This document shows positions 33,619-42,427 of a stretch of DNA of 64,000 nucleotides, in pieces. The notes beneath the pieces were generated by a model. That model was not told where the DNA came from, made no database searches, and saw only the letters and a list, made by a program, of their open reading frames with translations. Within the stretch, counting starts at the first letter, position 1. Each line of letters opens with the position of its first letter. Made by a program: the position numbers and the translations under genes. This DNA is from Streptomyces sp. QL37 (GTDB taxonomy: Bacteria; Actinomycetota; Actinomycetes; Streptomycetales; Streptomycetaceae). The stretch covers positions 8,127,678 through 8,191,677 of the forward strand of contig NZ_PTJS01000001.1 in assembly GCF_002941025.1 (NCBI RefSeq), in the 5' to 3' direction.

Positions 33619-36060
33619 GTGACCTGGAGCCCCGATGGCAGCCGAACGCCCGACGGACTGTCGCTCGTGCTCGCCCAGGCCGTGGTGAGCGCCGTCGACG
33701 CCGTCGGGGGGTACGCGGGCGGCGTCTACCTGCGCTCACGGACCCCGGGGCTCCTGCTGATGGCGGTGCTCGCGGGACTGCCACCCCCGCTGCTGCGCCC
33801 CTGGTGGCGGATGCACGTGAACCGGCCCTTCCCGGTCGCCGAGGCCTACCGGTCGAACCGGCCGGTGTATCTGGGCGACGCCGAGGAGGCCATGCGCCGG
33901 TTCCCCCAGCTCATGGCCGGCCTTCCGTTCCCGTTCGGGTCGCTCTACGTGCCCGTGCCGGGCGGAGCCACACCCGTGGGCGTGCTCGTGGTCCTGCGCT
34001 ACGCCACCCGGGGCGTGCCGGTCGGCGGCGCGGACCGCCGCCGGCTGGAAGCACTCGCCCGGCAGCTCGGCGCCGACATCGCCGCACAGGACACGCCGGC
34101 CGAGTGGGACGGCGTGCCCATGCCCCTGCGGCTTCCTTCGGACACGGCGCGGCAGATGCGCGTCGGACACTTCGCGTGGGACATCGACAGCGGGACGGTC
34201 ACCGCGGACGAGCGTACGCACGCGATCCTGGGCCATGAGCCCACGGACGGGCCGGCACGCTCCATGGCGGCGCTCACGGCCGGGCTGCTGCCCGAGGACG
34301 TGTACGGGCTGTGGACGCTGGCGAGCAGAGCCGCGCGGTCGGCGGAGCCCCATGTGCGTCGGATGCGGCTCTGGAGCCCCGACGGCCGTCCGCTCCTGGT
34401 CGAGCTCTCGGGCACCGGGGACCTCGACGGCCACCGGGGCCGGCTGACCGGCCTCCTCCTCGACCAGGGGGCCGGGCCCGTGGTGCCGGACGCGGCCGAC
34501 CGGATCCCGCGCGGCATGCTCACCTACGACCGGCTCGGTCGGATCACCTACGTCAACAGTCAGGCGGAGGAGCTCCTCGGCCACACCCGGGCGGAGCTGA
34601 CCGGCCGCACCCTGGGTGACGCGCTGCCCTGGCTCGCGAGCCCCGCCTACGAGGATCAGCGGCGGGCCGCGCTCTTCTCCGACGACCCCGTGTACTTCCT
34701 CGCCCGGCGAACCCCGACGGAGTGGCTGTCCGTCGCGATGTTCCCCGGCCGCGACGGCGTCACGGCCACGTTCAGCCCCTCGGGGCGGCCCGGCCGCACA
34801 CCGGAGTCGGGCGCCACTCCGGGAGGGGAGCTCGGCTCCCCGGCGGACCGCTCCGCGGTGCTGTACCGCCCGGTCGCCCTGGCCATCGCGCTGACGGAGG
34901 CCGTCACTGCGCGTCAGGTCTCGGCCGTGGTCACGGAGGAACTGCTGCCCGCCTTCGGAGGCAGACAGCTGGCGATCTACCTCCAGAACGAGCGGCGCCT
35001 CTACCTGGCCTGGGAGACCGGCTTCCCCAAGGGGTTCCTGGACCAGTTCGACGGCGTCGGTCTCGACGCCCGCATCCCCGGGGTGGAGACGCTCACGACG
35101 GGCAGGCCGCTGTTCTTCGAGTCCATGGAGCAGCTGGCCGACGCCTACCCAGGTATGCCCATCGACGCCAGCGTCGGCGCGCGCGCCTTCCTGCCGCTCA
35201 TCGCGTCGGGCCGTCCCGTCGGTTCGTGCATCCTCGGATTCGACCAGCCCCGCGGATTCAGCCCCGAGGAACGCACCGTGCTCACCGCGCTGGCAGGGCT
35301 CATCGCCCAGGCCCTCCAGCGCGCCCGGCGCTACGACACCGAGGCCGCGCTCGCCCGGGGCCTCCAGGACGCCCTGCTGCCCCACCGGCTGCCCGTCGTC
35401 GACCACGTCGACACCGTCGGGCGCTATCTCTCGGGCACCCAGGACATCGAGATCGGGGGCGACTGGTACGACGTCATCGAGACGGGCAGCCGACTCGCCC
35501 TCGTCATCGGGGACGTGCAGGGGCACGGCGTCGCCGCGGCGGCCACCATGGGGCAACTGCGCAGCGCCGTACGGGCCTTCACGCTGATCGGGCACGAACC
35601 GCAGGAGATCATGAGCGCCACCAACCGGCTGCTCATCGGCCTCGACCCCGGGCAGTTCGCCAGCTGCTGCTACGTGCTGCTCGACCCCGCGACCGGTGTC
35701 ACCCGGGCCGTACGCGCCGGTCACCCCCAGCCCGTCCTGCGGCACCCGGACGGCAGGACCGAGGTCCTGGACCTCCCCGGAGGCGTGGTGCTCGGCGTCG
35801 ACCCGGACGCCTCGTACCCCGTCACGGAACTGCGGCTCGACCCGGGAGCCGTCCTCGCCCTCTTCACGGACGGGCTCGTGGAGAAGGCGGGAACGGACAT
35901 CGACGAGGGCATCGAACGGCTCCGCAGCACCCTCGACGCGGTGGGCCACATGCCGCTCGCGGAGACGGCCGACCGCATCATCGGACAGGCCCGGCAGGAC
36001 GAGGACCGGCCCGACGACATCGCGCTGCTCATGGCCGCCCGGCGGGATCCGTCCGGCTGA
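33619..36060 (+). CDS. SpoIIE-type phosphatase with GAF and PAS sensor domains
   Basis: An 813-residue soluble signalling protein. Order: GAF-like domain (residues 10-160), two PAS domains (MRVGHFAWDIDSGTVTADER near 180; YDRLGRITYVNSQAEELLG near 305), a second GAF (near 430-580) and a C-terminal PP2C/SpoIIE domain with GGDWYDVIETG, LVIGDVQGHGVAAAATMG and LFTDGLVE. It lacks the ATPase domain found in the other SpoIIE protein of this window. It should dephosphorylate an anti-anti-sigma factor in response to an unknown signal. The GTG start has no strong ribosome site. Confidence 0.88.
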   Translation: MTWSPDGSRTPDGLSLVLAQAVVSAVDAVGGYAGGVYLRSRTPGLLLMAVLAGLPPPLLRPWWRMHVNRPFPVAEAYRSNRPVYLGDAEEAMRRFPQLMAGLPFPFGSLYVPVPGGATPVGVLVVLRYATRGVPVGGADRRRLEALARQLGADIAAQDTPAEWDGVPMPLRLPSDTARQMRVGHFAWDIDSGTVTADERTHAILGHEPTDGPARSMAALTAGLLPEDVYGLWTLASRAARSAEPHVRRMRLWSPDGRPLLVELSGTGDLDGHRGRLTGLLLDQGAGPVVPDAADRIPRGMLTYDRLGRITYVNSQAEELLGHTRAELTGRTLGDALPWLASPAYEDQRRAALFSDDPVYFLARRTPTEWLSVAMFPGRDGVTATFSPSGRPGRTPESGATPGGELGSPADRSAVLYRPVALAIALTEAVTARQVSAVVTEELLPAFGGRQLAIYLQNERRLYLAWETGFPKGFLDQFDGVGLDARIPGVETLTTGRPLFFESMEQLADAYPGMPIDASVGARAFLPLIASGRPVGSCILGFDQPRGFSPEERTVLTALAGLIAQALQRARRYDTEAALARGLQDALLPHRLPVVDHVDTVGRYLSGTQDIEIGGDWYDVIETGSRLALVIGDVQGHGVAAAATMGQLRSAVRAFTLIGHEPQEIMSATNRLLIGLDPGQFASCCYVLLDPATGVTRAVRAGHPQPVLRHPDGRTEVLDLPGGVVLGVDPDASYPVTELRLDPGAVLALFTDGLVEKAGTDIDEGIERLRSTLDAVGHMPLAETADRIIGQARQDEDRPDDIALLMAARRDPSG

Positions 36061-36226
36061 ATCCGCCGGTCACAGCCCCGGGCGGTGTCCGTCATGCGGA
36101 ACGCGCCCCGTGCCGACTGCGCCCCGGGCGCCCCGGTGAGGCATCCTCTGCTGGTCGGGCAGAACGGGTCCGCGGCGGTGAGTGGATCTCCGCCACGGTC
36201 TGTGACGGAGAAGGATTCGAAACCAG

Positions 36227-36649
36227 ATGGCAGACAACTCGGACCTGTTGGCCTTCGTGCGGGCACGCCTCGCCGAGGAGGAGCAGATCGCGCGGGAGGC
36301 GGGCGGCGACGGCTGGCGGACTCCGGCCGACGCACCCGGTGAGGTGCACGACCGCACCAGCGGCATCGCGTTCGTCGTACGGTCGCGTGCCTACGACCGG
36401 CACATCGCCTTCCAGGACCCGGCCCACACCCTGCAACGTGTCGAGACCACCCGGGTCCTCCTGGACGAGTACGAGGAGATCGCGGTCCTGGACGCGGACC
36501 GACCGGCCCAGGACTTCACCTCGGGCCGCGCCGTCGGCCTGGGATTCGTCGTCCGGCAGATGGCCGCCGAGCACGCCGGGCACCCCGACTACCGGGTGAA
36601 GTGGCTGCCCCGGTTCTCCCACTGGGGACCGCCCGCCCCGCCGGAGTAG
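36227..36649 (+). CDS. DUF6221-family protein
   Basis: A 140-residue acidic protein matching the streptomycete DUF6221 pattern: N-terminal DLLAFVRARLAEEEQIAREA, middle HIAFQDPAHTLQRVETTRVLLDEYE, and a C-terminal region with FSHWGPP. No catalytic motif is apparent and the function is unknown. GAGAAGG lies upstream of the ATG. It is a single-gene unit between the phosphatase and an SDR. Confidence 0.75.
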   Translation: MADNSDLLAFVRARLAEEEQIAREAGGDGWRTPADAPGEVHDRTSGIAFVVRSRAYDRHIAFQDPAHTLQRVETTRVLLDEYEEIAVLDADRPAQDFTSGRAVGLGFVVRQMAAEHAGHPDYRVKWLPRFSHWGPPAPPE

Positions 36650-36761
36650 CGGCAGCGCGGTCCGTCTCGCCGAGCGCCCGGCGCACAGGAGTGCTTGGGT
36701 GGACACACCGTCCGCGAGCCGACGGCACGGCGACGGCGCGGTCGATTCCGAGGAGACGCGT

Positions 36762-37652
36762 ATGACGGGCACATCTGGTCCTCTGGAAGGCCGCGTGGCC
36801 GTCGTGACCGGTGCCGCGCGAGGGCTCGGCGCGGCCGTCGCACGCGAGCTGGCGGACCGCGGCGCCACGGTGGCCCTGATCGGCCGTGAGGAAGCCGGCC
36901 TAGCCGCGGTGCGGGACTCGCTCCCCGGGCACGCGCGGTGCTGGGAGGCCGACGTCACCGACGAGGCGGGAATGGCGCGGGTGGCCGACGACGTACGGGA
37001 GCGGCTCGGTCCCGCCTCGGTCGTCGTCGCCAACGCGGGCCTGGCCGAGGGCGGCCCCTTCGCCGAGTCCGACCCGGCGACCTGGCGGCGCGTGATCGAG
37101 GTGAACCTGATCGGCAGCGCGACCACGGCTCGGGTCTTCCTGCCCCAGCTGCGCGCCACCCGGGGCTACTACCTCCAGATCGCGTCGCTCGCCTCCATCG
37201 GAGCCGCGCCCATGATGAGCGCGTACTGCGCCTCCAAGGCCGGCGTGGAGTCGTTCGCGCACTCGCTGCGCGCCGAGCTCGCCCATGAGCACGTCGCGGT
37301 GGGCATCGGCTATCTGAACTGGACCGACACCGACATGATCCGCGACGCCGACCAGCACCCCGTGCTGCGCGAGCTGAGGGCGCACATGCCCAGGCCCGCG
37401 CGCAAGGTCTACCCGGCGGAGACCGTGGCGCGCCGCATGGTCCGGGCGGTCGAGCGCCGCAGTGCCGCCGCGTACATGCCGGCGTGGCTCCGCGCCACGC
37501 AGCTGGTGCGCGCCGCGATGCCCCCGGTCGTCACGGCGCTCTCGAAGCGGGAACTGCCCAGACTGGCGCGGACGGCCCCGTTCGAGGCCACTGGGCTCCT
37601 CGGGGCCGGCGGCCGGGCCGACGCCTCCGGCCGGCGGGGACCGGACGGCTGA
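36762..37652 (+). CDS. SDR family oxidoreductase
   Basis: A 296-residue SDR with cofactor motif TGAARGLG, VANAGLAEG in the NAG position and active site YCASK. The C-terminal extension (MPAWLRATQLVRAAMPPVVTALSKRELPRL) resembles the membrane-associated tail of the DHRS7/DltE-like group. The ATG at 36762 has GAGGAGA seven bases upstream; an earlier in-frame GTG adds 21 residues. Fragments of the gene's last 50 bases recur at 38041 and inverted at 39021. Confidence 0.85.
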   Translation: MTGTSGPLEGRVAVVTGAARGLGAAVARELADRGATVALIGREEAGLAAVRDSLPGHARCWEADVTDEAGMARVADDVRERLGPASVVVANAGLAEGGPFAESDPATWRRVIEVNLIGSATTARVFLPQLRATRGYYLQIASLASIGAAPMMSAYCASKAGVESFAHSLRAELAHEHVAVGIGYLNWTDTDMIRDADQHPVLRELRAHMPRPARKVYPAETVARRMVRAVERRSAAAYMPAWLRATQLVRAAMPPVVTALSKRELPRLARTAPFEATGLLGAGGRADASGRRGPDG

Positions 37653-37751
37653 AACCCGCCCCACCCGGCGCGTACACGGGCCGGACTGAGTACGGGGGAG
37701 CGGGACGGCTGAGTACGTGACCCGATCCCGGCAGGTGTCCCCGCTGGTCGA

Positions 37752-37994
37752 ATGGGGGTCATGCTCCCCGAAGCGCCGACGCGCCCCCGCATCCAGAACC
37801 TGACCAGCGCAGGTACGGCGCTGGCCGTGACCCTGCTCCCGCTGGCCGTCGGCGTCCTGCTGGCCAGGACGATGGCGCTGGACCCGATGACATCCGTGAA
37901 CGCCTTCGTCACCGGTGGAGGTCAGCGCGTCCGGCTCGCCCCTTCGCGGTGGATGCTGAAGGCTCGAACGCACGAGCTCCTTTCCCGGCGGTAA
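37752..37994 (+). CDS. possible small membrane protein, doubtful
   Basis: An 80-codon frame with one hydrophobic stretch (GTALAVTLLPLAVGVLLARTMAL) after a short hydrophilic start. The last 30 codons look like non-coding sequence, so the frame may be a truncated gene whose 3' part was lost in the rearranged stretch just downstream. No family is recognised. Confidence 0.25.
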   Translation: MGVMLPEAPTRPRIQNLTSAGTALAVTLLPLAVGVLLARTMALDPMTSVNAFVTGGGQRVRLAPSRWMLKARTHELLSRR

Positions 37995-38111
37995 TGGCAT
38001 ATCTGTCCAGGTAAGCGCTGTCGCTCCTGTTACACGGATCGGCGGGGGCCGGGCGGCTGAAACCCGCCCCACCCGGGGGTCAGGGTCCGGGGGGGGCCCC
38101 GGCGCCCACCC

Positions 38112-38237
38112 CCAGCCGCCACTCCGTCAACCTCCGCGGCTGGACGCTCACCGACGAGAGCCGCCGCTCGTACAAGTTCGACCTGCGGCTGCCCGGCCGC
38201 TCCTCCGTGCGCGTCCACACCGGTGTCGGCCGCGACA
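38112..38237 (+). repeat. partial copy of the lamin-tail coding region
   Basis: 126 bases identical to 39554-39679 in the lamin-tail gene, same orientation, without start or stop. Its right end joins directly to a copy of that gene's upstream region. Confidence 0.85.
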
Positions 38238-38548
38238 ACGGCCCCCCGAAAGGGTCGGTGCAACGATCAACGGTTGACAGGTCTACGACTGCCGGAATCC
38301 GTGCCGGGTGCAGTCGTGTGTGACAGAAATGTCCGCACTTCGTCACACGAACCAGGGCACCTTTCGGCCACCTCGGAAGCGGGACAAAGTTTGCGTTCCC
38401 GGCACGACGCCGGGGTCGGAAAAACGCCCGGAGCTCCATTCCGGGCCCGCATGATGAGGGGTTTCCATGTCCCGTTCCGCACGACGGATCACCGCCACCG
38501 TCTTCGCCTCAGGCGCCCTGCTCGCCGCAGCGGCCCTCCCGGCATCGG
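38237..38548 (+). repeat. copy of the lamin-tail leader and first codons
   Basis: 312 bases matching 39104-39415 in the same orientation, offset 867, with one base change seen (CTTCGC for CTCGC). It ends at the palindrome centre. Confidence 0.88.
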
Positions 38549-39020
38549 CCGATGCCGGGAGGGCCGCTGCGGCGAGCAGGGCGCCTGAGGCGAAGACGGT
38601 GGCGGTGATCCGTCGTGCGGAACGGGACATGGAAACCCCTCATCATGCGGGCCCGGAATGGAGCTCCGGGCGTTTTTCCGACCCCGGCGTCGTGCCGGGA
38701 ACGCAAACTTTGTCCCGCTTCCGAGGTGGCCGAAAGGTGCCCTGGTTCGTGTGACGAAGTGCGGACATTTCTGTCACACACGACTGCACCCGGCACGGAT
38801 TCCGGCAGTCGTAGACCTGTCAACCGTTGATCGTTGCACCGACCCTTTCGGGGGGCCGTTGTCGCGGCCGACACCGGTGTGGACGCGCACGGAGGAGCGG
38901 CCGGGCAGCCGCAGGTCGAACTTGTACGAGCGGCGGCTCTCGTCGGTGAGCGTCCAGCCGCGGAGGTTGACGGAGTGGCGGCTGGGGGTGGGCGCCGGGG
39001 CCCCCCCCGGACCCTGACCC

Positions 39021-39071
39021 CCGGGTGGGGCGGGTTTCAGCCGTCCGGTCCCCGCCGGCCGGAGGCGTCGG
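39021..39071 (-). repeat. inverted copy of the SDR gene 3' end
   Basis: 51 bases are the reverse complement of 37619-37669, spanning the stop codon of the SDR gene. The following 32 bases, up to 39103, have no other copy in the window that I could find. Confidence 0.8.
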
Positions 39072-39103
39072 GGCGGGGGTGAACGGGGCGCCATGACCAG
39101 GTG

Positions 39104-39333
39104 AACGGCCCCCCGAAAGGGTCGGTGCAACGATCAACGGTTGACAGGTCTACGACTGCCGGAATCCGTGCCGGGTGCAGTCGTGTGTGACAGAAATGTC
39201 CGCACTTCGTCACACGAACCAGGGCACCTTTCGGCCACCTCGGAAGCGGGACAAAGTTTGCGTTCCCGGCACGACGCCGGGGTCGGAAAAACGCCCGGAG
39301 CTCCATTCCGGGCCCGCATGATGAGGGGTTTCC
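39104..39333 (+). promoter_or_regulatory. long leader of the lamin-tail gene
   Basis: The 230 bases before the start codon include TTGACA at 39141 and a GTGTGAC/GTCACAC inverted repeat near 39185 and 39210. The sequence between is less GC-rich than coding DNA and may form a structured 5' leader. I do not recognise a known riboswitch. The region is duplicated upstream. Confidence 0.4.
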
Positions 39334-39825
39334 ATGTCCCGTTCCGCACGACGGATCACCGCCACCGTCCTCGCCTCAGGCGCCCTGCTCGCCGCAGCGG
39401 CCCTCCCGGCATCGGCCGATGGCCGGGACCACGGTCACAACCGGCCGGCACAGCGCTCGGCGGTCGTCCTGGGAGAGATCCAGTACGACAGCCCCGGCCG
39501 CGACAACGGCTCCAACCGGAGCCTGAACGCCGAGTGGGTCACCGTGACCAACACCAGCCGCCACTCCGTCAACCTCCGCGGCTGGACGCTCACCGACGAG
39601 AGCCGCCGCTCGTACAAGTTCGACCTGCGGCTGCCCGGCCGCTCCTCCGTGCGCGTCCACACCGGTGTCGGCCGCGACACCCGGCACGACGTCTACCAGG
39701 ACCGCCGCCACTACGTGTGGGACAGCAGGGACACCGCCACGCTCCGCGACAACCGCGGGCACAAGGTCGACTCCGAGTCCTGGGGCCGGCACCACCGTGA
39801 CGGCGGCCACCGCGGCAACCGCTGA
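39334..39825 (+). CDS. secreted lamin-tail-domain protein
   Basis: A 163-residue exported protein. Signal peptide SRSARRITATVLASGALLAA with ASA cleavage is followed by a lamin-tail (LTD) beta domain: VVLGEIQYDSPG, NAEWVTVTN, HSVNLRGWTLTDES, YKFDLRLPG and TLRDNRGHKVDSESW. LTD domains are Ig-like binding modules found on secreted nucleases and on stand-alone actinobacterial proteins of unknown role. This is the intact copy; partial and inverted copies lie upstream. A strong hairpin follows the stop. Confidence 0.85.
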   Translation: MSRSARRITATVLASGALLAAAALPASADGRDHGHNRPAQRSAVVLGEIQYDSPGRDNGSNRSLNAEWVTVTNTSRHSVNLRGWTLTDESRRSYKFDLRLPGRSSVRVHTGVGRDTRHDVYQDRRHYVWDSRDTATLRDNRGHKVDSESWGRHHRDGGHRGNR

Positions 39826-39866
39826 GCGGCACCGGTAGGGGGAAGCGGCGTTCTCCCTGACTAGAA

Positions 39867-39901
39867 ACGGCGTACCACGGCTCACCCCCGTGGTACGCCG
39901 T
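39867..39901. terminator. terminator of the lamin-tail gene
   Basis: A 14-base perfect stem (ACGGCGTACCACGG) with a seven-base loop, 41 bases after the stop. Confidence 0.75.
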
Positions 39902-39974
39902 CCGCGTGCGGCACGCCCGCCACCAGGGCGGGGCCTGTGCATCGGGAGCTGCCGGGTGATGTCAGGATGGACTC

Positions 39975-40472
39975 ATGACCATCAAGGCGTATTTCGACAT
40001 CACCATCGACGACCAGCCCGCTGGGCGGATCGTGTTCAACCTCTTCGACGACGTGGCCCCCAAGACCGCGGAGAACTTCCGCGCGCTGGCCACCGGTGAG
40101 AAGGGCTTCGGCTACGCGGGCTCGCCGTTCCACCGCGTCATCCCGGAGTTCATGCTCCAGGGCGGCGACTTCACCAACGGCAACGGCACCGGCGGCAAGA
40201 GCATCTACGGCGAGAAGTTCGCCGACGAGAACTTCACGCTGAAGCACAACAAGCCGGGCCTGCTCTCGATGGCCAACGCGGGCCCGAACAGCAACGGTTC
40301 GCAGTTCTTCATCACCACCGTCGTCACCCCGTGGCTGGACGGCAAGCACGTCGTCTTCGGCGAGGTCGCCGACGAGGCGAGCATGGAACTCGTCCGCAAG
40401 ATCGAGTCGTACGGCTCCTCGACCGGCAAGACCAAGGCGAACATCGCCGTCTCCGAGTCCGGCGTTCTCTGA
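39975..40472 (+). CDS. peptidyl-prolyl cis-trans isomerase, cyclophilin type
   Basis: A 165-residue cytoplasmic cyclophilin. Active-site segments [34 protein letters not shown] and [12 protein letters not shown] include the catalytic Arg and the substrate-binding Gln, Phe and Trp/His positions. It catalyses prolyl isomerisation during protein folding. It is a monocistronic housekeeping gene flanked by terminators. Confidence 0.93.
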   Translation: MTIKAYFDITIDDQPAGRIVFNLFDDVAPKTAENFRALATGEKGFGYAGSPFHRVIPEFMLQGGDFTNGNGTGGKSIYGEKFADENFTLKHNKPGLLSMANAGPNSNGSQFFITTVVTPWLDGKHVVFGEVADEASMELVRKIESYGSSTGKTKANIAVSESGVL

Positions 40473-40485
40473 GTCACCCGACGGG

Positions 40486-40514
40486 GCTCCCGGCCGTTTT
40501 CACGGGCCGGGAGC
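40486..40514. terminator. terminator of the cyclophilin gene
   Basis: GCTCCCGGCC and GGCCGGGAGC form a ten-base stem, with a T-run in the loop, 13 bases after the stop. Confidence 0.7.
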
Positions 40515-40649
40515 TCCGAGCCGCGCCATGGCCTGAACCGGACGGGGCGCGCGGAGCCCAGGGTGGCCCGGAAGGCGTCCCGCGCCGGGGAGTGACAGGG
40601 TGGAGATTCCTCGACCCCGCACACCGACATATGACGGAAGGACCGCAAG

Positions 40650-41444
40650 GTGCGTATCGATCTCGCCGGCAGGACCGCTGTCGTGACCGGCTCCTCGCAG
40701 GGCATCGGGCTAGCCATCGCCACCGGGCTCGCCGGTGCCGGAGCGCGCGTCGTACTGACCGGACGGGGCCGGGACCGGCTCGTCACCGCCGCTGACGCGC
40801 TGCGCGGCACCGAGCCCGGCGCCGACGTCCTCACGGTCGCCTGCGACCTCGCCACGGAACAGGGAGCGGCGGAGCTCCACGAGGCCGTGCCCGCGGCGGA
40901 CATCCTCGTCAACAACCTCGGCATCTTCGGCTCCCGGCCGCCGCTGGAGATCACCGACGAGGAGTGGCGCGCCTACTTCGACACCAACGTCCTCAGCGCG
41001 GTGCGCCTGATCCGCCGCTACCTCCCCGGCATGACCGAGCGGGGGTGGGGCCGGATCCAGAACATCGCGAGCGACTCCGCGATCGTCATCCCCGCCGAGA
41101 TGATCCACTACGGCATGTCGAAGACCGCTCTGCTCTCCGTCTCCCGAGGTTTCGCCAAGGAGGCCGCGGGCACCGGGGTGACGGTGAATTCCGTGATCGC
41201 CGGGCCCACGCACACCGGCGGTGTCGAGGACTTCGTCCACGAGCTCGTGGGTGACGACCTCCCCTGGGACGAGGCCCAGCGCGTCTTCATGCGACGGCAC
41301 CGCCCGCAATCCCTGCTCCAGCGCCTGATCGAGCCCGAGGAGATCGCGAACCTCGTCGTCTACCTCAGCTCCCCGCAGGCGTCGGCCACGACGGGCGCCG
41401 CCATGCGGGTGGACGGCGGCTACATCGACTCGATCGTGCCCTGA
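40650..41444 (+). CDS. SDR family oxidoreductase
   Basis: A 264-residue SDR. The cofactor motif is TGSSQGIG, NNLGIFG replaces NNAG, and the active site is YGMSK. The C-terminal half contains VNSVIAGPTHTGGVEDFVHE and ends TTGAAMRVDGGYIDSIVP, resembling 3-oxoacyl-ACP-reductase-like enzymes of unknown substrate. GGAAGG lies eight bases before the GTG. It is followed 26 bases later by RNase H, possibly co-transcribed. Confidence 0.86.
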   Translation: MRIDLAGRTAVVTGSSQGIGLAIATGLAGAGARVVLTGRGRDRLVTAADALRGTEPGADVLTVACDLATEQGAAELHEAVPAADILVNNLGIFGSRPPLEITDEEWRAYFDTNVLSAVRLIRRYLPGMTERGWGRIQNIASDSAIVIPAEMIHYGMSKTALLSVSRGFAKEAAGTGVTVNSVIAGPTHTGGVEDFVHELVGDDLPWDEAQRVFMRRHRPQSLLQRLIEPEEIANLVVYLSSPQASATTGAAMRVDGGYIDSIVP

Positions 41445-41470
41445 GCTTCCGGGCTGGCATGATCAGGGGC

Positions 41471-42169
41471 ATGGACGAGCGCATCATCGCCGCGTGTGAC
41501 GGGGCATCGAAGGGCAATCCGGGACCTGCCGCCTGGGCGTGGGTCGTGGCCGATGACCAGGGGAACCCCCGGCGGTGGGAAGCTGGCCCGCTGGGCACCG
41601 CGACCAACAACGTCGCCGAGCTCACCGCCCTGCTGGAACTGCTGAGGTCGACCGATCCGTCCGTGCCGGTCGAGGTGCGCATGGATTCGCAGTACGCGAT
41701 GAACGCGGTGACCAAGTGGCTGCCGGGGTGGAAGCGCAACGGCTGGAAGACGTCGGCGGGCAAGCCGGTCGCCAACCGGGAGCTGGTGGTCGGCATCGAC
41801 GAGCTGCTGAGCAGCCGCGCTGTGACCTTCCGCTACGTGCCGGCGCATCAGGTGGACGGCGACCCGCTCAACGCTCTGGCCGACCAGGCCGCGAGCGAGG
41901 TGGCCGTCTCCCAACAGGCGGCGGGGACCGCGCACGGCACAGCCGACATGCCGGTGCCCGCTCCGGCCCGCTCGACGAAGAGCCGGACGGCGGGCGCCGC
42001 CAAGGCCGGATCCAGCGGCGGCTCCACGTCCCGGGCGCGCTCCGCCGCCACGATCCGGGCGAAATTCGCGGGCCGGTGCCACTGCGGGAAGCCCTACGCG
42101 GCCAAGGACATGATCGCCAAGAACCCGAACGGCTGGGGTCACCCGGAGTGCCGGACCGCGCCGGCCTGA
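41471..42169 (+). CDS. ribonuclease H-family protein with C-terminal zinc-ribbon-like tail
   Basis: A 232-residue protein. Residues 1-145 are type-1 RNase H with catalytic acids Asp10 (CDGASKGNPGP), Glu50 (NNVAELTALLELL), Asp72 (VRMDSQYAMNAV) and Asp138 (LADQA), plus His126. It cleaves RNA in RNA-DNA hybrids. A basic Ala/Ser-rich linker leads to a C-terminal CHCGKPYAAKDMIAKNPNGW-like segment with a later Cys, possibly a metal-binding or nucleic-acid-binding tail. An ATG 12 bases upstream is an alternative start. Confidence 0.88.
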   Translation: MDERIIAACDGASKGNPGPAAWAWVVADDQGNPRRWEAGPLGTATNNVAELTALLELLRSTDPSVPVEVRMDSQYAMNAVTKWLPGWKRNGWKTSAGKPVANRELVVGIDELLSSRAVTFRYVPAHQVDGDPLNALADQAASEVAVSQQAAGTAHGTADMPVPAPARSTKSRTAGAAKAGSSGGSTSRARSAATIRAKFAGRCHCGKPYAAKDMIAKNPNGWGHPECRTAPA

Positions 42170-42178
42170 GCGGTCCCG

Positions 42179-42240
42179 GGGGAGCGGCTCCGTGGCATCA
42201 GGGTCACCTCAGGGGAGCGGCTCCGTGGCATCCGGGTCAC
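42179..42240 (+). repeat. two tandem 29-bp repeats
   Basis: Copies at 42179-42207 and 42212-42240 differ at one base and are 33 bases apart. Each contains the 11-base palindrome GGAGCGGCTCC followed by GTGGCATC and GGGTCAC. Position, between the RNase H stop and the leader ORF, suggests tandem operators or RNA hairpins. Confidence 0.65.
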
Positions 42241-42328
42241 GGAGCCCGCGCGAGAACCCGATGGCGAACCTCGGAGACCGGCTGTTAATCTCCCGGAGGC
42301 CGTGCGAGAGAACGAGGAGGTGGTACCC

Positions 42329-42382
42329 GTGAACGCAGTTTCGACATGGGTGCTCCCCTCAGGGGTCACGGTCGGGCGATAG
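42329..42382 (+). CDS. probable 17-residue leader peptide
   Basis: A GTG-started frame with a near-ideal ribosome site (GAGGAGG, eight bases away) encodes MNAVSTWVLPSGVTVGR and stops at TAG. It ends 45 bases before the hydrolase start, and a hairpin lies between. This arrangement is that of a translated leader controlling the downstream gene by attenuation or reinitiation. The inducing signal is not evident; a single Trp codon is present, so amino-acid attenuation is unlikely. Confidence 0.5.
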   Translation: MNAVSTWVLPSGVTVGR

Positions 42383-42388
42383 GTCGTC

Positions 42389-42415
42389 CGGGAGCGCCGT
42401 TCAAGCGCACTCCCG
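42389..42415 (+). promoter_or_regulatory. hairpin preceding the hydrolase ribosome site
   Basis: CGGGAGCGC pairs with GCG-CA-CTCCCG (two-base bulge). The 3' arm directly abuts GAAAGG, the ribosome site of the hydrolase. Folding should reduce access for ribosomes unless the leader is being translated. Confidence 0.45.
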
Positions 42416-42427
42416 AAAGGCACGACC

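Larger units (their letters stand above)
38040..39057. repeat. near-perfect palindrome of about 1 kb
   Basis: Bases 38040-38548 are complementary to 38549-39057 with no loop; I see two mismatches near the outer ends. The centre is the natural palindrome ATCGGCCGAT in the signal-peptide region of the lamin-tail gene. Open frames inside, including a truncated signal-peptide copy starting at 38467, are products of the duplication and not independent genes. Confidence 0.9.

Noticed and set aside
38467..38754. Apparent small secreted proteins in both orientations (38343-38630, 38467-38754)
   Set aside because: Each is a signal-peptide copy of the lamin-tail gene that turns into its own reverse complement at the palindrome centre; a product of the duplication.
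39141..39333. Possible ydaO-type (c-di-AMP) or other riboswitch before the lamin-tail gene
   Set aside because: The leader is long and upstream of a secreted protein, but I could not align the conserved riboswitch segments.
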